The notes under the pieces: generated by a model
What the model saw: only the letters and a program-made list of their open reading frames with translations
What the model was told of the DNA's origin: nothing
Database searches by the model: none
Assembly: GCA_037127255.1 (NCBI GenBank)
Contig: JBANSL010000008.1
Span: 37,709,373 to 37,773,372, forward strand
Source: Persicaria tinctoria
Taxonomy: Eukaryota; Streptophyta; Magnoliopsida; Caryophyllales; Polygonaceae
DNA length: 64,000 bases
Direction of reading: 5' to 3'
Position numbers and translations under genes: made by a program
Shown: positions 1 to 10,869 of the stretch, one piece after another
Layout: every line of letters begins with the position of its first letter
Numbering within the stretch: the stretch's first letter is position 1

Positions 1-1041
1 ATCTTGTCTCCCATGGATAGACTTGATGGAATAGGATAGATCTCGGCCAAACTGATTTCCTTCACGCCCAAGCAAAGCCAATTCTAGTCGGACAAGTCTT
101 CGTCGAGAAGCTGCTGGACACGGCTCTACTCGACCTCGACCACGGCTTGTCGATCTCGACAAGCATGGTTCGTCGAGTGGACTCCTCGGCTAGATCTGCT
201 CGATGTGCTCGGACTTGGCTCATTGGGTGCTTGTCGACCTCGAGTAAGCCTTGTCGATCTCGAGTAGGAATGGTCATCGACTAGGCTTCCTCGGGTTGCT
301 CTACTCGGCAAGCTCGGACTTGGACTCAAGCGCTCGTCGATCTCGGGTAGCCTTCGTCGACCTCGAGTAGGGATGATCGTCGACTAGGTCTCCTCGAGTG
401 GCTCTCCTCGGCAAGCTCGGATCCGGGCTCATGGGCTCGTCGACTTCGACCAAGCTTCGTCGAGATCGAGTAGGGCTCTTCCTTCCCGCTTCCGCGAGTT
501 GCCTCTCCCGCTGGCAGCGGGTTTTTCCGCGGCAGCGAACGGTCCGCTGCAGCGAGTCGAGTCGCTGGCAGCGAGTGCTCCTGGTCGTCCTCGGCTTCGT
601 CTTCGGCTTCTTTCCTTGTCGACTCCGGGTGTGGCGTCTGGGCTTCGTCGACCTCGACTAGTGCTTGTCGAGATCGAGTAGGGTCCGGAGCTCGGGTTGG
701 TCTGGCTCTCGATCAGGCTTTGTCGACAAGGCTGTGCTCGGACATGCTCGTCTAGGTCGAGTAGGCCTACTCGAGATCGAGTAGCCTTGACTTTCAGACT
801 GGTTCCGCTGCTTTGACCTTGGACTTCTGTATTGTTTTTCCGAGCTTTTCCGACCTTCTGTAGAATTGCTGTAAAATGCCTCGATTTCTGCGAATTAAAC
901 AGAAACTGGTGTAGACTCCATAATTTGGCAAATAAACATAAACTACATAGATTATGTACTATCTAAACCCAAATGAATGCAATGTATACAGAAATCGATA
1001 TAAAAGTTACTGTAAAACATGGCAGATTCAGCTCACAACAC
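1..1041 (-). mobile_element. LTR fragment of a second Athila/Tat-like element
   Basis: Positions 1-90 resemble 1785-1850 and 8085-8150 (shared stretch gataggatagatctcggcc-like). Positions 900-1041 resemble the LTR start at 2300-2431: on the minus strand both begin TG and run into a similar leader ending near ccatgt. This is therefore the 5' part of an LTR read on the minus strand and continuing left of the window. Its edge near 1041 abuts the middle of another LTR of the same family, which suggests insertion of one family member into another. It is dense in TCGA-type motifs (for example 234-246, 254-268, 355-370, 647-681). The only open frames are short and made of Ser-Thr-Arg runs from the motif, so I call no gene. 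Confidence 0.55.
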
Positions 1042-1569
1042 TGGTCGAAGTCGAGTAGAAATCGTAAAATAAAATAAAGAACAAAGCTTTGTAGATTTCG
1101 GAATAAACTTTGTGAAAGAAAACTTCCAAGATCGGGGTTTGCAACAATGATAACCAAACATGCATAAGGCAAGATAAATAACGATAATCATGCAAATTGC
1201 ATCAAATGAACAAGCTTTTGCCTTTTCCAACAATTAGACAACTCTTTCAAGAAACCCTAATTGTATCTACCGATTTTATATTTATAATCCAAGTTGTTAG
1301 CATGGATCTCTATTAGATAGGTAATAAACACATAAAAGGTAGTAGATGCTTAAAACATAATAAAGGTCGGATCTTTACCTCAAACACGCATGTCTATCGT
1401 CGAGCTCGCCCCAACCCTAGAAGTAGGTGGACTACTCGCTCTTCATCGCAATTGCATACATCATTGATGGAAAAGAAATAACTTGCATTAAAATCAACCA
1501 AAGCTTAAAACCGATCGAAGCTAACTTGCTCTCGCTCCTTAACTCCTCCCGGCCTCCACTCCCTCTCTC

Positions 1570-1600
<31 letters not shown>

Positions 1601-2431
1601 TCTTAAGATTGCATGAATAAAAATCAGCCCTATAGGCTCTATTTATAGGCCTCCAATCCTTGTTAATCAAGGAAGGAAACTGTATCTACCTTCTAAAGAT
1701 AAAACTTAAATAAAAGGAACATTTATCTAAAAGGAAAACTATCTAAATATCTTCAAGTGGATAAAATCCTTCTCTCCAATTGATAAAATAGGATAGACCT
1801 CGGCCTTGCTTCGTGTCCAAGCAAATCACCTCGTACTCGGATTGGTCCAACAATCTCACGGCCCAGGAAGATTTTGGTCGACTTCGACCAGTTTGGTCGA
1901 CGTCGAGTTAATTCTGCTGATCTCGGCTTCCCTCGCAGTTCTCGAGTTGCCTCTCCTCTTCTCGAGCTCGGGCATTCTTCTGGATCTTGGACGAGATCGA
2001 AAAAATTGGTCGACATCGAGAAAAGTCCTTGATCTCGGCTTGACTTCTTGAATCCTCGAATGGCTTTCTCTTCCTCGACCTTGGGTTGCCTCTTAGTCTT
2101 GGTCGACGTCGAGGAAGTAAGTCGACGTCGAGTTGAGTCCTGCTCGAGTTGTCTTCTCTTCTGCCCTTAGCCATTTCTGCTCCTCCTAGTAGTCGATGTC
2201 GAGGAAGCTTGTCGACATCGAGTAAATCTCAGCTCTTGTTCTCTCTTCTTGGTTTCGTCCCGGAATGGCTCCAAATTCTTCAATACTAAACCAAGACTTA
2301 TGTAGACCTCTATTCTTTGCAAATAAGCATATACTACACAAATTCAACATATTCCCTACCCGAAATATGCAAAGTATATGGAATAAGGAGCTAAAATGTA
2401 TATAAAGACATGGTCACTTTAGTGGACATCA
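1042..2431 (-). mobile_element. 3' LTR (truncated) of Athila/Tat-like element
   Basis: Read on the minus strand, the LTR starts with TG at 2431, directly after a polypurine-like tract, and runs left. From about 1050 to 1941 it matches 7385-8252 closely. It lacks the last roughly 400 bases of the LTR (6972-7380 in the other copy) because another LTR abuts at 1041/1042. A CT microsatellite lies at 1563-1601. TCGA motifs are at 1868, 1887, 2011, 2103, 2123, 2193 and 2210. Full LTR length, combining both copies, would be about 1.77 kb. Confidence 0.7.
1563..1601. repeat. (CT)n microsatellite
   Basis: An interrupted CT run inside the truncated LTR. The matching place in the other LTR (about 7894-7910) has only a short remnant, so the array expanded or shrank after the copies separated. 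Confidence 0.9.
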
Positions 2432-2475
2432 AATCACCCCAAACTTAAGATTGCTTGTCCTCAAGCAATAACTTG
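2432..2475 (-). other. Polypurine tract region before 3' LTR
   Basis: On the minus strand this reads as a short segment with gaggacaagcaa followed by aagtttggggtgatt, then the LTR's TG. The 'ggacaagcaa ... aagtttgggg' arrangement just upstream of the 3' LTR is typical of plant Athila/Tat Ty3/gypsy elements. It fixes both orientation and the LTR boundary. Confidence 0.7.
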
Positions 2476-3995
2476 GATTGTCATTCAGGGGAAGAATTCA
2501 AAACTCTCAACATCATAGATTCATTCTCATATATCCCTGCAATCAATTACCATCATCGAAAAGGTACTTATGCCACAATCCATGCATGTGCAATTAAAAG
2601 CAACATCTAGTCACAAAAGGAGGGTTATGCAAAAAAAATATGTGAGAAAGCATTAATAATCAAGAGGACTTTAATTAAGCTCAATAAGGATAAGATTGGT
2701 AAAAGACTAAAGGTCAGCAATTTTTGGCCATGTGGTACTTATGATCCGGGGAAATGGAGTATTTCCCAAATTTTCATACCACATTCCTTCTTCCTTTGAT
2801 TTCTCACCTTTCTTGCATCGCTCATTGCTTTTTTCAATATTATGCTTTTACCTCTCTAAACTCAGCACTGCCTTTTCGCGAGTCGCAAACAGGGGTGTCA
2901 TGAATGGCCCCGGATACTTAGTGCTTTGGACTCCTCATATGTGTGTCCCATCTCACTGAACTATTATCTCAGCAAGCAGGGTCGATCTACCTTTATCTCC
3001 TGAGGTGATCGGATTTTTTCTCACTCATTAAATTTTCCATATATTTCAAACAATTTCCTACCAGACTCCAAATATGATAACAACAACACACAAATACCAT
3101 ATAACATCTCCATAATGTAACATCATTCTCAACACAATCCCCGGATAGGAAATAAGGTAAAGAATGGCAATATTTAGAACATGTGGAGCAATAATTGAAA
3201 TAAGGCGTATATATGGCTTTTGTGATGCATAAGCATAGGTAAGGCTTGAAATATAAACATATGAGCATTATATGGAAATATAAAGTCCTCCATCCTCTAT
3301 CATGCAACATGTCAAAAAGCACATCAAATTTTACCTCCTTCTATGGATTTCAAGAAAATATGCACTTCACTTGACTTCTCTTTACTAGGCAATTTCATGC
3401 TATATCTCTAATGAATCCAATTTTGCATCGTCGAGTTCTATATAACTTCCATGACACTAATCTTTGAACAATTTACAAGCGTTGGGAGATGTCTCATAGA
3501 ACTCTGAGTTAAGCAATTAAGCATAAAATTTTAAAATTTACTCAAAATTCACCATGTAAAACCAAAAGCAAGAACAAAACATAACAGGGTCGTCAAGTAA
3601 CTGAGGCGGTCGACATCGAGGAGCTAGGTCAACGTCGAGTAAACTGGCAGCGTCGAGTGGAATGTTGAAGTCGAGGAAGCTCCTAGTTTGGTCGACGTCG
3701 AGTTGGCCTACACGATGTCGAGTAGTTCTGGGATGCTCCTCTTGGTCGATCTCGACTGGCCTAGTCGATTTCGACTAACTTTCACGGACTTCTTTTTCCA
3801 CTCTTTGCGATCCTTTTATGCTTCTTGACCTAAAAATGTTAGTTTTCACAAAGACAAGACCTTCCACATGAAGCATTCAAAACCAAAAACAAAAACCAAA
3901 AAGAAAACCTTAAAAATTTAAAAGTCCCAAAATTCAAAAGTTTTATGTACATGCTCTAGATTTTAGAGTCGCTAGGCTGACTTCTCCGCTTGTGC
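2476..3995 (-). other. Noncoding 3' internal region of the gypsy element
   Basis: No convincing coding sequence is present. The stretch 3051-3312 recurs almost unchanged at 8253-8512. A dense block of TCGA-type motifs lies at 3605-3780 (for example gtcgacatcgag at 3609 and gtcgacgtcgag at 3693), between AT-rich flanks. Athila/Tat elements often carry a long noncoding region before the 3' LTR, which fits. Confidence 0.6.
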
Positions 3996-4493
3996 TCAAG
4001 GACCATCAATGTGGGGCCCCCTTGTGCTTGGCCCTTCTCCCGGATCATCTAGGTCCTGATGGTAGTATGCAAGCTCCGCTGATAAGTTGTTGGTTGCATA
4101 GTATCTCTTACCTTCCTTCTTTTTCTTTCCAGCTCTCATCCTTCGCATATTAGCTCGCCACGGGGCCTTACCTCCCCTTAAATATTTATTAAATTTATTA
4201 ATGGACAGAGGAGGGGTTGAAATCATACCTGAACTTACCTTTTTGGGCCTAAAACAGAAATCTTCGGGCTCAGGTTTGATCGACGTCGAGTAGGTCTGGT
4301 CGACGTCGAGTACAGGGACCCCGTACTTAGGCTCTTGGAAAGTCTGGTGTTCAACAGAGGAAGTCAACTTCGAGATGTTTTGGTCGAAGTCGAGTTGTTT
4401 GGTCGACGTCGAATATACCTCGTCGACGTCGAGTAGCTTTCTGCTCTTTTCCTCCGTTGTTTGCCCGATCCCGTGGTTGCTGATGCTCTTCAC
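3996..4493 (-). CDS. C-terminal tail ORF of gag-protease unit, motif-rich
   Basis: A 165-codon open frame follows the protease in a different frame. It holds two blocks of the pattern LDVD(E/Q) followed by YSTS(T/I)K, each the translation of a TCGA-type nucleotide motif, and ends in a basic stretch (GKKKKEGKRYY) and a Pro/Gly-rich end. No reverse transcriptase, RNase H or integrase follows, although they would be expected here in an autonomous element. It may be the linker that normally precedes reverse transcriptase, left behind after loss of pol, or a domain peculiar to this non-autonomous family. No catalytic motif is visible. Confidence 0.45.
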   Translation of the reverse strand: MKSISNHGIGQTTEEKSRKLLDVDEVYSTSTKQLDFDQNISKLTSSVEHQTFQEPKYGVPVLDVDQTYSTSIKPEPEDFCFRPKKVSSGMISTPPLSINKFNKYLRGGKAPWRANMRRMRAGKKKKEGKRYYATNNLSAELAYYHQDLDDPGEGPSTRGPHIDGP

Positions 4494-4537
4494 CTCCAGC
4501 CATGAAACTTCCTCTTTTGCGGGGCCAAAAGAGAAAT

Positions 4538-5230
4538 CTAAGATTTGTCGCCTATCGTGAAGGTTAGTAATCGCTGCTTTACGCTTATTTTAGCATATAC
4601 AGTAGCTAGGAATGGTCTACCAAGAATAATAGGGCTAGTAGGATCTTCGGCACAATCTATAATAAGGAAATCAGCGGGGATATAGAACATACCAACCTGG
4701 ACAGGGACATTCTCAACCATACCTGTAGGGATGACCACTGTATTGTTTGACATGTATAGCTTGGCATCCACATGCTCTATGGACCCTATCTTCATCTTTC
4801 GCCAGATTGATAAGGGCATGATGCTTACACTTGCTCCTAAATCACACAATGCCTCATAGTTAAATTTTCCAAATCCCACAGTAATAGAGAACTTACCAAG
4901 GTCAGGTCTCTTCTCAGGGAAGTCCATCCTTTTGCATTCGCTGGCGATTTCTGAGATAGATCGCTTGTTGCTAAGGATTTCCTTGAGGAACTTGACATAA
5001 GCAGGCAACTCTTGAAGAGCTTTTGTAAAAGGAATTGAAACATTCAGTTCTTGAAGAATCATAACAAACCTTTTAAACCTACCTGCAGTGGGATCTTTCA
5101 GCGCCTTGGAAGGGAAAGGTAGTGTCTTTTTCTGTTTCGGAGCCAGAACAGATGTCGGAGGTGCTGCTGAGTCCTCGACGTCAACTGGAGTCTCCTCTAC
5201 ATCGACTTGGGTCTTCTCGACTTCGACCAC
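4538..5230 (-). CDS. Retroviral-type aspartic protease region, Athila/Tat-like
   Basis: A 230-codon frame with the layout of plant Ty3/gypsy protease regions. The N-terminal third is a Lys/Glu/Val linker (VEVEK, QVDVEE, PVDVED) that again translates the TCGA-type motif. A helical segment follows (LQELNVSIPFTKALQELP). The protease core has the active-site loop LCDLGASVSIMP near residue 130, and ends with the flap/C-terminal motif PIILGRPFLAT near residue 205. The Asp of the D-x-GA triad is present. The enzyme would cut the Gag polyprotein in the virus-like particle. The frame differs from that of gag, and several stops lie between 5231 and 5511, so a single polyprotein can no longer be made. 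Confidence 0.8.
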   Translation of the reverse strand: MVEVEKTQVDVEETPVDVEDSAAPPTSVLAPKQKKTLPFPSKALKDPTAGRFKRFVMILQELNVSIPFTKALQELPAYVKFLKEILSNKRSISEIASECKRMDFPEKRPDLGKFSITVGFGKFNYEALCDLGASVSIMPLSIWRKMKIGSIEHVDAKLYMSNNTVVIPTGMVENVPVQVGMFYIPADFLIIDCAEDPTSPIILGRPFLATVYAKISVKQRLLTFTIGDKS

Positions 5231-5511
5231 AGGAGTAGTCGACTTCGAATTCTGTTGTCGTGCAGAAGTTCCCTCGATGTTATGTGGTTGGTCGACTTCG
5301 GGTACTCCTACTCGACGTCGTCCACGCTTTTCTCGATGTCGAGTAACTTCTCAGCTTCGTCCTACTTCTTTCTGACCTCTGGCTCATGTAACTAGTGCCT
5401 ACTCCTGAGCTTTATAGTCGCAATGTGTCCGATCTTCCCCTTGGGATTTGGTTCTGTCTGCCCAGGGAGTTGCCCGGTCGGTCGTGGAATTTGTGCCGCG
5501 AATTGACACAT

Positions 5512-6885
5512 CTAGGTCTCAATGTTCCTCTTCCAGATGTCCAGCTCACCAAATCTTGTATTGATGTTCTGGAGCTGATTGTTGATGGCGCTTGTAGACT
5601 GCTGCTGTTGTGCCTGATTCCTCCTCATCTCGTCGAGGATCATCTGTAGATCATCTTTCCGCTGATCCCTCTCTGGATGCTCTGGAGCTCTGTATGGCGG
5701 GGGGTTCCTAGGGGCGCCTTGGTTCCATTGTGGTTGTTGGAACCTTTGGTCCCCCATATAGCGGTTGGGACCCCCTGCGTAAGCTACCTCTTCGTGAGTT
5801 TCTGCCATCCTGACTTGCTCTATATGTGGGCATTCTGTAATGGTGTGCCGTTGTGAGCCACATTCAATGTAGGGCTGGTTGACATAAAGATACTTGACTT
5901 GCTTGAGGAGCTTGCGATTCTGATCTCTATAGTACTGCTCCTTGACATCTGGATCTATTTTCTTAGAAGGCTCATAAAAAAGCATGGATGGGGTTGGCCT
6001 TGCATAGGCATTCTCGTCATAGTTTGTCCGATCCCCATACTTATTGTCGAAGTTGGTGAGCTTGTCGAGGGTAGCTCATGCGTCCGCTGGTGGCATCGTC
6101 AGATACTCATAATGAGTATAATGGTTGATCCTATCTTTAGCGGCCAGATCAAGAGAGTTGTAGAAGATCTCCTGAACGACGTAGGGTGGCTGTCCATGTG
6201 TAGGGCAAGATTGCAGTAGATCCTTGTATCGTTCCCATGCTTTTGCTAGCGGCTCCCTAGGCTTCTGCTTGAAAGTTGTAATCTTCTGGCAGATGATCGT
6301 TGTCTTGGCCGGAGGAAAGAATTTATTCAGAAATGTCTGCCTTACTTCAGCCCATGTCGTGAGGGATCGTGGAGTCAGTCCTTCAAGCCACTTCAATGCT
6401 GGACCGGCAAGAGACCATCGAAAAGCTTTCATCTTGACATATTCCAGAGTAGTACCTTCAGCAAGAGTATGGCACATGTCAGAAAAATTGGTAATATGTT
6501 CAAGGGGGCACTCATTAAACCTTCCATAAAAAGCATTATTTTTAACCTCAATCAAGAAAGCAGTGCGAATTTCAAAGTTATTTTCAGGGATTAGAATGGC
6601 CGATTCAGGCACGACAAGAGTCGGGTGCATGTAATCCTCTGCAGTGGTGGGGAATTGGGCAAGCTCAGCTTCCACCTGCCTCCTTCGCTCAGCTTCCTGC
6701 TCAGTGTGTGCTCTCTCAGCGGCGAGAGCAGTATTTTTGGCTTCTATCTCTGCTTGAAGCCTCTCTATTAGTTGTGCTTATGTTTCTGCGGCCGCCATGG
6801 CTCTTTTCAATTTAGCGTAGATGTGTATAAGGCGTTCCGGGTCATCTAAGGCGTCAAACTCAGGTTGTTGACCAGAACGGCCCAT
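5512..6885 (-). pseudogene. gag with two in-frame stops
   Basis: The likely start is the ATG at 6885 (MGRSGQQPEFDALDDPER), a typical Athila/Tat gag beginning near the primer site. The frame stays open for 458 codons apart from stops at 6778-6780 and 6076-6078. Landmarks in order are a coiled coil of Gln/Glu/Ala (6700-6790), the retrotransposon gag core with ALKWLEGLTPRSLTTW and KFFPPAKT, a Tyr-rich segment, a degenerate zinc knuckle (CGSQRHTITECPH, lacking the usual second Cys), and a Gln-rich C-terminus with QQQQ. The product would form the particle shell. Only two nonsense changes break it, so it decayed recently. Confidence 0.8.
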
Positions 6886-6951
6886 ACACTGCAAAATCAA
6901 AACTTAAAGGAAACGTGATATCTAACTACCTAAGGCGCAAATGATTGCTTC

Positions 6952-6968
6952 CCTGGCAACGGCGCCAA
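6952..6968 (-). other. Primer binding site, tRNA-Asp type
   Basis: On the minus strand this reads TGGCGCCGTTGCCAGGG, the sequence used by Athila-type elements and complementary to the 3' end of a tRNA ending GGCAACGGCGCCA (tRNA-Asp type). It lies three bases from the LTR end at 6972, which fixes the 5' LTR on its right side. Confidence 0.85.
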
Positions 6969-6971
6969 TTT

Positions 6972-8252
6972 GTTGTAGGAGGAAATCGAGTTCAAAATAT
7001 AATAAAATAAATCAAACCAGATTCGTGCCCACGCAAATAATTACACGACCTCCTCCTAATGTAGCAGCCGGAAGTCAGGATCGATGCTCGAGGAAGCGTG
7101 TCAGCGGATCTCAGGCAGCGGAGAAATCTCACGGGTGGTCGTCAACTTTAGGGGTACTCGACCTCGACTAGGGTTACGCGACAGGGGGTCAAGCACATTC
7201 GAATTCGAGCAAGGCAAAGTCACTGGTGTTGGTCGATTTCGAGTAAGCCAACTCGACGTCGAGTAAGGCTTGGTCGTAGTCGAGTAAACTTTGTCGGAAT
7301 CGAGTTCCCTGCAGAGACACAAGCTACAACGATCTTTGCTCAATCGAAAGTCAGAAGTCGACGTCGACCAAGGGGTGGTCGAAGTCAGGCAGAAACCGTA
7401 AAATAAAATAAAGAACAAAGCTTTGTGAATTTCGGAATAAACTTTGTGAGAGAAAACTTCCAAGATCGGGGTTTGCAACAACGATAACCAAACATGCATA
7501 AGGCAAGATAAATAACGATAATCATGCAAATTGCATCGAAGGAACAAGCTTTTGCCTTTTCCAACAATTAGACAACTCTTTCAAGAAACCCTAATTGTAT
7601 CTACCAATTTTATGTTTATAATCCAAGTTGTTAGAATGGATCTCTATTAGATAGGTAATAAACACATAAAAGGTAGTAGATTCTTAAAACATAATAAAGG
7701 TCGGATCTTTACCTCAAACACGCATGGCTATCGTCGGGCTCGCCCCAACCCTAGAAGTAGGTGGACTACTCGCTCTTCATCGCAATTGCAGACATCATTG
7801 ATGGAAAATAAATAACTTGCATTAAAATCAACCAAAGCTTAAAACCGATCGAAGCCAACTTGCTCTCGCTCCTTAACTCCTCTCGGCATCCACTCTCTCT
7901 CTTTCTCTTCCTAACATTGAATGAATAAAAATCAGCCCTATAGGCTCTATTTATAGGCCTCCAATCCTTGTTAATCAAGGAAGGAAACTATATCTACTTT
8001 CTAAAGATAAATCTTAAATAAAAGGAACATTTATCTAAAAGGAAAACTATCTAAATATCTTCAAGTGGATAAAATCCTTCTCTCCAATTGATAAAATAGG
8101 ATAGATCTCGGCCTTGCTTCATTTCCAAGCAAATCACCTCGTACTCGGATTGGTCCAACAATCTCGCGGCCCTGGAAGATTTAGGTCGACTTCGACCAGT
8201 TTGGTCGACGTCGAGTTAATTCTGCTGATCTCGGCTTCTCTTGCAGTTCTCA
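6972..8252 (-). mobile_element. 5' LTR (with internal deletion) of Athila/Tat-like element
   Basis: On the minus strand it ends in CTACAACA at 6972, next to the primer site. Positions 7385-8252 match 1050-1941. At 8252/8253 the copy jumps from 'gcagttctc' directly to sequence equivalent to 3051, so about 1.1 kb (the LTR start, polypurine tract and nearby internal sequence) is deleted. TCGA motifs occur at 7160, 7232, 7252, 7272, 7358, 7379, 8185 and 8203. Confidence 0.75.
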
Positions 8253-8512
8253 ATTTCCTACCAGACTCCAAATATGATAACAACAACACACAAATACCAT
8301 ATAACATCTCCATAATGTAACATCATTCTCAACATAATCCCCGGATAGGAAATAAGGTAAAGAATGGCAATATTTAGAACATGTGGAGCAATAATTGAAA
8401 TAAGGCGTATATATGGCTTTTGTGATGCATAAGCATAGGTAAGGCTTGGGATATAAACATATGAGCATTATATGGAAATATAAAGTCCTCCATCCTTTTA
8501 TCATGCAACATG
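8253..8512 (-). mobile_element. Internal 3' fragment of another copy of the same element
   Basis: Near-identical to 3051-3312, which lies upstream of the 3' LTR in the left copy. Its presence outside the 5' LTR, in the same orientation, means the LTR at 6972-8252 once served as the 3' LTR of a second, more rightward unit. That is a tandem LTR-internal-LTR-internal arrangement. Confidence 0.7.
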
Positions 8513-8514
8513 TC

Positions 8515-9874
8515 TAAGTTTATGCCCCATAGTGGAGGTTTAATGGGTGTATACCTAGGTGTTCTCTTCGGTTATTATTGGTGAATGAAGCCCATAGTGG
8601 AGGTTTAATGGGTCATTTTCGGAGAGATAAGACATACCATACACTTAAGTCACACTTCTATTGGGCACATATGCTTAGGGATGTAGAACATTGCCTTAAG
8701 AGATATATTGACTGTTTAAAGGACGAGTCTAAGTTTATGCCCCATGGTTTATATACACCCCTGTCGATCCCTTCAGCCCCTTGGGAAGATATTTCTATGG
8801 ACTTCATTGTGGGATTGCCTAGAACTAAGAAGGGGAGGGATTCTATCTTTGTGGCGGTGGATAGATTTTCTAAGATGGTTCACTTTATAGCATGCCATAA
8901 GACTGATGATGCTACCAATGTCGCTAATTTGTTCTTTAGAGAGGTGGTTAGGTTGCATGGGGTGCCTAAGACCATTGTGAGTGATAGGGATGTTAAGTTT
9001 CTTAGTCATTTTTGGCGTACTTTGTGGAAAAAATTGGGAACTAGATTGTTATTCTCTACCTCTAGTCACCCCTAAACTGATGGCCAAACTGAGGTGACCA
9101 ATATAACCTTAAACACTATCCTTAGAGCAATTTAAAGGAAGAATTTGAAACTTTGGGATGAAGTTTTACCTCATTCTGGAGTTTGCTTACAATATGACAT
9201 TGCATTCCTCAACTAAAATCACTCCATTTCAATGTGTATATGGGGTTAATCCACTAACCCCTTTTGATCTTACTCCATATCCTATGAGAGAGAATGAGTC
9301 TTTTGACGCAGGTAAGCATGTTGAGTTCGTCAATGAGCTACATGAACGGACGCGTCAGCAGCTCATGGGGAAGGCTGAGTACAACGCCAACAAGGCCAAC
9401 AAGGGGCGCAGATTGGTGACGTTCCAGCCTGGGGATCTAGTGTGGGTGCACCTGAGGAAGGAGAGGTTTCCCAATGAGAGGAAGAGCAAGCTTGCACCAC
9501 AAGGTGATGGACCTTTCAAGGTTCTACAGAAGGTGGGTGACAATGCCTATAAGCTGAAGCTTCCTGGAACTTATGGCGTGAGTGCTACCTTCAACGTCGC
9601 GGATCTCATTCCATACTTAGCCATGGATGAGGACTTGGATTCGTGGTCGAATCCTTTCAAAGAAGGGGAGGTTGATGCGGGACCATCTTCTACACCTCCG
9701 GACACGCCAATCATCTTAGGAGACGGACCTATGACTCGAGCCCGAGCCAAGAAGTTGCAGAGAGACTCATTCATGTTTGTGAGTCATGCCTTATTCTCGA
9801 GTACGGTTCAACTCCCGGAGCCTACATTGAAGACCTACATGTGCGTTGAGATTAAGATTCTCGAACCATCCTAG
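8515..9874 (+). pseudogene. Ty3/gypsy integrase and C-terminal domain, broken
   Basis: The reading starts in the integrase zinc finger ([11 protein letters not shown] ... HFYW ... CLKRYIDC), in which the first Cys of the C-x2-C pair appears as Tyr. The DDE core follows, with [13 protein letters not shown] and GQTEV holding the three acidic residues. A TAA at 9074-9076 replaces the Gln expected before TDGQ, another stop lies near 9133, and a frameshift near 9165 leads into the 9158-9874 frame. That frame has the FAYN and PFQCVYG segment, then the C-terminal beta-barrel (GPFKVLQKVGDNAYKL, ATFNVADLIPY) and the tail GPMTRARAKKL common in plant gypsy pol. No chromodomain is seen and the exact lineage is uncertain. 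A short direct repeat, cccatagtggaggtttaatg, occurs at 8526 and 8590. The rest of pol is missing on the left. Confidence 0.85.
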
Positions 9875-10620
9875 GCACATGTTGAGCCGAATTTCCATAA
9901 GACTTGAACCTTGTTTTATTTCCTCTTTTAGCAACTTTTCTACTTAAGCTATTTTAGTAAACTTTTAGGGTTATTTTCTTAATTCCTTTAAGTTAGTATT
10001 TTCATTAATTTTATTATTATTTTTGGCCAAAATAGCCTTGTTAGGGTTATATTAGCCAACCATTCTCTTGTAAAAAGATTCACGCTTCTTTTGATATAGA
10101 AATCAGTTCTTGTGTGAAACACAACTGTGAGAAAGTCAATCGGATCGAAGCGTTGCTCATCGATTTCACCATTGGTTATAGATCTTGCTTGGTTTGCTTT
10201 TAGTTCATCAACCTCGCGAGAGCTTGGTGATCCTGGTAATCACAAGTCCCCTCCTTGTGCCTCCAAGTTGTCTGCTTGGTTGTGTAAGGTTGTAGAGGCA
10301 AGCTTTGTAGTCGTTGATACTTGGTTCCTACCCTCTTAGGAGGCCTGAGGTCTTTATCTCTTTCTACCTTAGTTCGAATCACCCTTCTATCGGTCTCTGT
10401 TTCATTGCTTTGTCGAGTCTTTATTCTTGTTTGGATTGACTTCAATTTCTGCATTGTTAGTCGATTTTGAGCATAGTTGTTCGAGTCAAGTTGCTGCGTT
10501 TGTTTTCTTTCTAGTCGATATCGAGTCATTGTTTGGTGTTCTTGAGTCGTTTGCTTCCGTTCTTGTCTTTGAGTCTTGATTGTCGAAGATCATGCCATCC
10601 TACGTCTAACCATGTATCAA
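9875..10620 (+). other. 3' untranslated/LTR-like region of the plus-strand gypsy element
   Basis: No coding sequence is seen. The T-rich stretch 9900-10120 followed by an R/U5-like segment (tcttgtgtgaaacac near 10109) is what follows pol in many plant gypsy elements, but no second copy exists in the window to prove an LTR. TCGA words (tcgagtc, tcgatatcgag at 10515) also occur here. Confidence 0.4.
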
Positions 10621-10869
10621 TAACCTAATAGAGTAATAGGCTAATAGCAACAAGCCAACAACACAATCGCAGCAAGTCCAACAACACAACACAAGAAAGG
10701 AACATAACAACAGTAACACAACCCGGCAACACGCAAAACACAACAAGATGTATCAACACTCTTCTTCCAAAGATTCAACTTCTGCTACACAATATGTAAA
10801 TAAACATCTAAATGTTATAAATACAATCTACATATAAATTTAAATTTTATAACAATATATAAATTATAT

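Noticed and set aside
130..5350. TCGA-motif array as a CRISPR-like or tandem repeat
   Set aside because: Spacing is irregular, units are degenerate and lie in a plant LTR element. No array architecture.
8773..9009. Minus-strand frame opposite the integrase
   Set aside because: Shadow of the plus-strand integrase. No conserved motif on the minus strand.
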